Source of the DNA: Acidimicrobiia bacterium
GTDB lineage: Bacteria; Actinomycetota; Acidimicrobiia; Acidimicrobiales; CATQHL01
Assembly (NCBI GenBank): GCA_009840735.1
Contig: VXNF01000038.1
Coordinates: forward strand, 1 to 64,000
DNA: 64,000 nucleotides
Direction of reading: 5' to 3'
Shown: piece after piece, positions 61,568 through 64,000 of the stretch
How the letters are laid out: every line of letters begins with the position of its first letter
How positions within the stretch are numbered: the first letter of the stretch is position 1
Translations under genes and position numbers: made by a program
Notes under the pieces: model-generated
The model's input: the letters and a program-made list of their open reading frames with translations, nothing else
Database searches by the model: none
Told to the model about the DNA's origin: nothing

Positions 61568-62878
61568 GTGGCCGCATCCGCAGTGATGACGACCGAACAC
61601 GTCGAACACGTCGGCGACATCGACGCAACTACCAAGCGGCAGGCGATGGAGGCCCTCGGTCGGCGCGCCAAGGCGGTGGCGCCGCTGCTGTCCGCAACCC
61701 CCACCGACGTCAAGAACCAGGCGCTACGGGCCGCGGCGGAGGGCTTGCAGTCACACGCCGAGGAGTTGCTGGAGGCCAACGAGGGCGACCTGACCGCCGC
61801 TGCGGAGGCCGGCATTTCGCCGACGCTGCTGGACCGGCTGCGCCTCAGCGAGGCCCGCATCGACGGTATGGCGGGCGGCCTGCGCCAGGTGGCCGACCTG
61901 CCCGACCCGGTCGGGGTCGTCGTGGCCCGCGACGTGCGCCCCAACGGCCTGCGCATCGAGCAGGTGCGGGTGCCGCTCGGGGTGGTGGCGATCGTCTATG
62001 AGAGCCGGCCCAACGTCACCAGCGACGCCGCCGGGTTGTGCCTCAAGTCCGGCAACGTGGCCTTCCTGCGGGGCTCCTCGATGGCCATCCGCTCGAACTT
62101 GGCCGTCGCCGGGATCCTGCGCCAGGCCTACGCCGCCTGCGGCTTGCCCGCCGACGCCCTCGTCCTGGTGGATGACACCAGCCGCGAGGCGGCGGTGGAG
62201 TTCATGCGCCTCAGCGGTTACGTGGACTGTCTCATCCCCCGCGGCGGGCCCGCGCTGATCCGCTCCATCATGGAGAACGCCACCGTGCCGTTCATCCTCG
62301 ACGGGGACGGCAACTGCCACGTCTACGTGGACCGGGGCGCCGACCTGGGGATGGCCACCGACATCATCGTGAACGGCAAGACCCAGCGCCCGTCGGTGTG
62401 CAACGCCACCGAGTCCCTGGTGCTGCACAGCGACGTGGCCGCCGCGCTGCTGCCCCGGCTGGTGCAGGCCATGCCGACGGTGGAGATGTTGGGCGACGAG
62501 GCCTCTCGGGCGGTGGCGCCGAGCATCGGGGCGGCCGAGGAGGCCGACTACGGCACCGAGTTCCTGGACTACAAGCTGTCGGTGCGAGTCGTGGACTCAC
62601 TCGATGAGGCCATCGACCACGTCAACCGCTACGGCACCGGGCACTCGGAGGTGATCGTCACCGCCGACGAGGCGGCCGCCGGGCGGTTCTGCGCCGAGGT
62701 TGACGCCGCCTGCGTCCTGCACAACGCCTCCAGCCGCTTCGTGGACGGCGAGGAGATGGGCTACGGCGCCGAGATCGGCATCAGCACCCAGAAACTCCAC
62801 GTGCGCGGCCCGATGGGTCTCGTCCATCTCACCGCCATCAAGAACATCATCAGCGGCGACGGCCAAATCCGCAGCTAA
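61568..62878 (+). CDS. proA: Gamma-glutamyl phosphate reductase
   Basis: 'VGVVVARDVRPNGLRIEQVRVPLGVVAIVYESRPNVTSDAAGLCLKSGNVAFLRG', 'IDCLIPRGG'-like segment, 'GYGAEIGISTQKLHVRGPMGL'. Confidence 0.97.
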   Translation: MAASAVMTTEHVEHVGDIDATTKRQAMEALGRRAKAVAPLLSATPTDVKNQALRAAAEGLQSHAEELLEANEGDLTAAAEAGISPTLLDRLRLSEARIDGMAGGLRQVADLPDPVGVVVARDVRPNGLRIEQVRVPLGVVAIVYESRPNVTSDAAGLCLKSGNVAFLRGSSMAIRSNLAVAGILRQAYAACGLPADALVLVDDTSREAAVEFMRLSGYVDCLIPRGGPALIRSIMENATVPFILDGDGNCHVYVDRGADLGMATDIIVNGKTQRPSVCNATESLVLHSDVAAALLPRLVQAMPTVEMLGDEASRAVAPSIGAAEEADYGTEFLDYKLSVRVVDSLDEAIDHVNRYGTGHSEVIVTADEAAAGRFCAEVDAACVLHNASSRFVDGEEMGYGAEIGISTQKLHVRGPMGLVHLTAIKNIISGDGQIRS

Positions 62879-62938
62879 GCCAAGCCGGCCGCGTGGCGTG
62901 ACCGCCTCGGCTGACGGTCGCCAGAGCGAACCGGCGGA

Positions 62939-63685
62939 CTAGTCGTGGACCGCGTCGCCCTCCTGGAAGGGCGGCGGAATCAGATCCTCGTACATGGCAG
63001 GGTCGGGCGGCACCACAACAGCCTTGCCGTCGCGCCAAGTCACCACGCCCGTGCCGGTCTGGTACGCCAGCAGGTGCGCATCCTTGGCCGCCAGCCGGAG
63101 TGAACGCAGCACCGCCTCGTCAAACTCGCGCCCGAGGACGACGTCGATCTGCCCTCGGTCGGTCGAGACTCCCCCCTCATCCAGCAGTGCCGGCGCTGGG
63201 CCGGAGTTGTCATACAGCCGCCATGCATCTACTCTGGCGGCGTAGTGGTCGCGCAGGTTTTGCAGGCCCGACTCGAATCGGCGTCGGATCACGCTCTCTG
63301 GCACCCAGTGGCCCCCGTTCCCGACACGTTGCTCGACTCGACGGACTGCCTCGTCGGCGCAGCCCAAGGAGAGGAACAGCAGCGAGACGCGGTAACCGTC
63401 GAGCCGCCAGCGGTCGATCCGCCTGAGGTAGCCGCGACCCGCCAGAGTGGTCTCGAAGGCGAAGCTGTGGTCCTCAGCGGCCAAGCGGTCGATCTCAGCG
63501 AGCATCATGCGACCCGCCGCGACCGCCACGCCGGCACCGGCATCCAAGGGTGACAGGCCCGCCGCAATGAGGTCGGCGTTCACAAAGTGGACCCCCGGCG
63601 CCTCGCCGCGCAGATGCCGCAGCGCGAACGTGGTCTTGCCGGCGCCGTTCGGCCCAGCGATCACAATGATCTGCCTCTCGGTCAT
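62939..63685 (-). CDS. Zeta-toxin-like P-loop kinase
   Basis: 'MTERQIIVIAGPNGAGKTTFALRHLRGEAPGVHFVNADLIAAGLSP', 'FAFETTLAGRGYLRRIDRWRLDGYRVSLLFLSL', 'RRVEQRVGNGGHWVPESVIRRRFESGLQNL'. Confidence 0.8.
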   Translation of the reverse strand: MTERQIIVIAGPNGAGKTTFALRHLRGEAPGVHFVNADLIAAGLSPLDAGAGVAVAAGRMMLAEIDRLAAEDHSFAFETTLAGRGYLRRIDRWRLDGYRVSLLFLSLGCADEAVRRVEQRVGNGGHWVPESVIRRRFESGLQNLRDHYAARVDAWRLYDNSGPAPALLDEGGVSTDRGQIDVVLGREFDEAVLRSLRLAAKDAHLLAYQTGTGVVTWRDGKAVVVPPDPAMYEDLIPPPFQEGDAVHD

Positions 63686-63819
63686 GCGACACCCCGCTCC
63701 AAACGCCATCTGGCAACCATCACGACTCCATTGATCGCCGGGCGGCAGGTTCGTCCCCGGCTGCTGCGCCTCCTCCCTACAACCGCCGACAAGCTCCGCG
63801 ATCTCCAGTCGGCGCGTTG

Positions 63820-64000
63820 CTAGGGCTGGGCGTCTCGTCGGGCGCGTAGGGCGACCAACTCGGCCTCGGCGGCGGCAGCGCGGGCTTCGGCGGCAGTGGC
63901 GCGAACCTCGGCGGCGTCTCTTTGGCGGAGCGCCTCGTCGGGGTCGGGAAGCCAGAGTCCGCTGAGGGGGTCCCGGAAGCGCAGGCGGCTCGGCTCGGCG
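63820..64000 (-). CDS. C-terminal part of an Uma2-family (DUF820) protein, cut by window end
   Basis: My translation of the minus strand: AEPSRLRFRDPLSGLWLPDPDEALRQRDAAEVRATAAEARAAAAEAELVALRARRDAQP*; 'DPLSG' plus Ala/Glu-rich helix typical of Uma2 C-termini. Confidence 0.6.
   Translation of the reverse strand, partial: AEPSRLRFRDPLSGLWLPDPDEALRQRDAAEVRATAAEARAAAAEAELVALRARRDAQP

Overview
GC-rich actinobacterial chromosome segment, with Acidimicrobiia-like flavour by inference only. It has a housekeeping backbone: secG-tpiA-pgk-gap-rapZ, uvrC, uvrA-uvrB-coaE-rpsA-polA, an ANTAR response regulator, murJ, proA and a tRNA-Leu(GAG). Accessory blocks interrupt it. (1) 0.4-9.1 kb: ribose-type ABC importer with an M19 dipeptidase, HyuA-like hydantoinase/oxoprolinase, DUF917 protein, racemase-like remnant and ornithine cyclodeaminase-like gene. 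(2) 9.3-14.9 kb: three-subunit molybdenum hydroxylase, MoaD/ThiS-like protein and two SDRs. (3) 16.3-23.6 kb: decay and toxin-antitoxin zone with a truncated dehalogenase-like ORF, orphan RHH antitoxin, back-to-back VapBC and HigBA, an IS3-like transposase remnant and a GTPase-like protein lacking its P-loop. (4) 28.1-39.4 kb: the most interesting region, an eight-gene, mostly start/stop-overlapping minus-strand operon inserted between rapZ and uvrC. It encodes a small PemK/MazF-like or unknown protein, a divergent sigma-like HTH protein, an unknown protein, an OLD/RecF-like ATPase with a DUF3696-like C-terminus, two different HsdM subunits, HsdS and HsdR. (5) 41.6-46.0 kb: a second sugar-type ABC importer whose binding protein has a long Ala-rich spacer. 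Family names come from reading motifs in the supplied translations; no database search was run. Most long plus-strand ORFs opposite these genes are GC-rich shadow ORFs.
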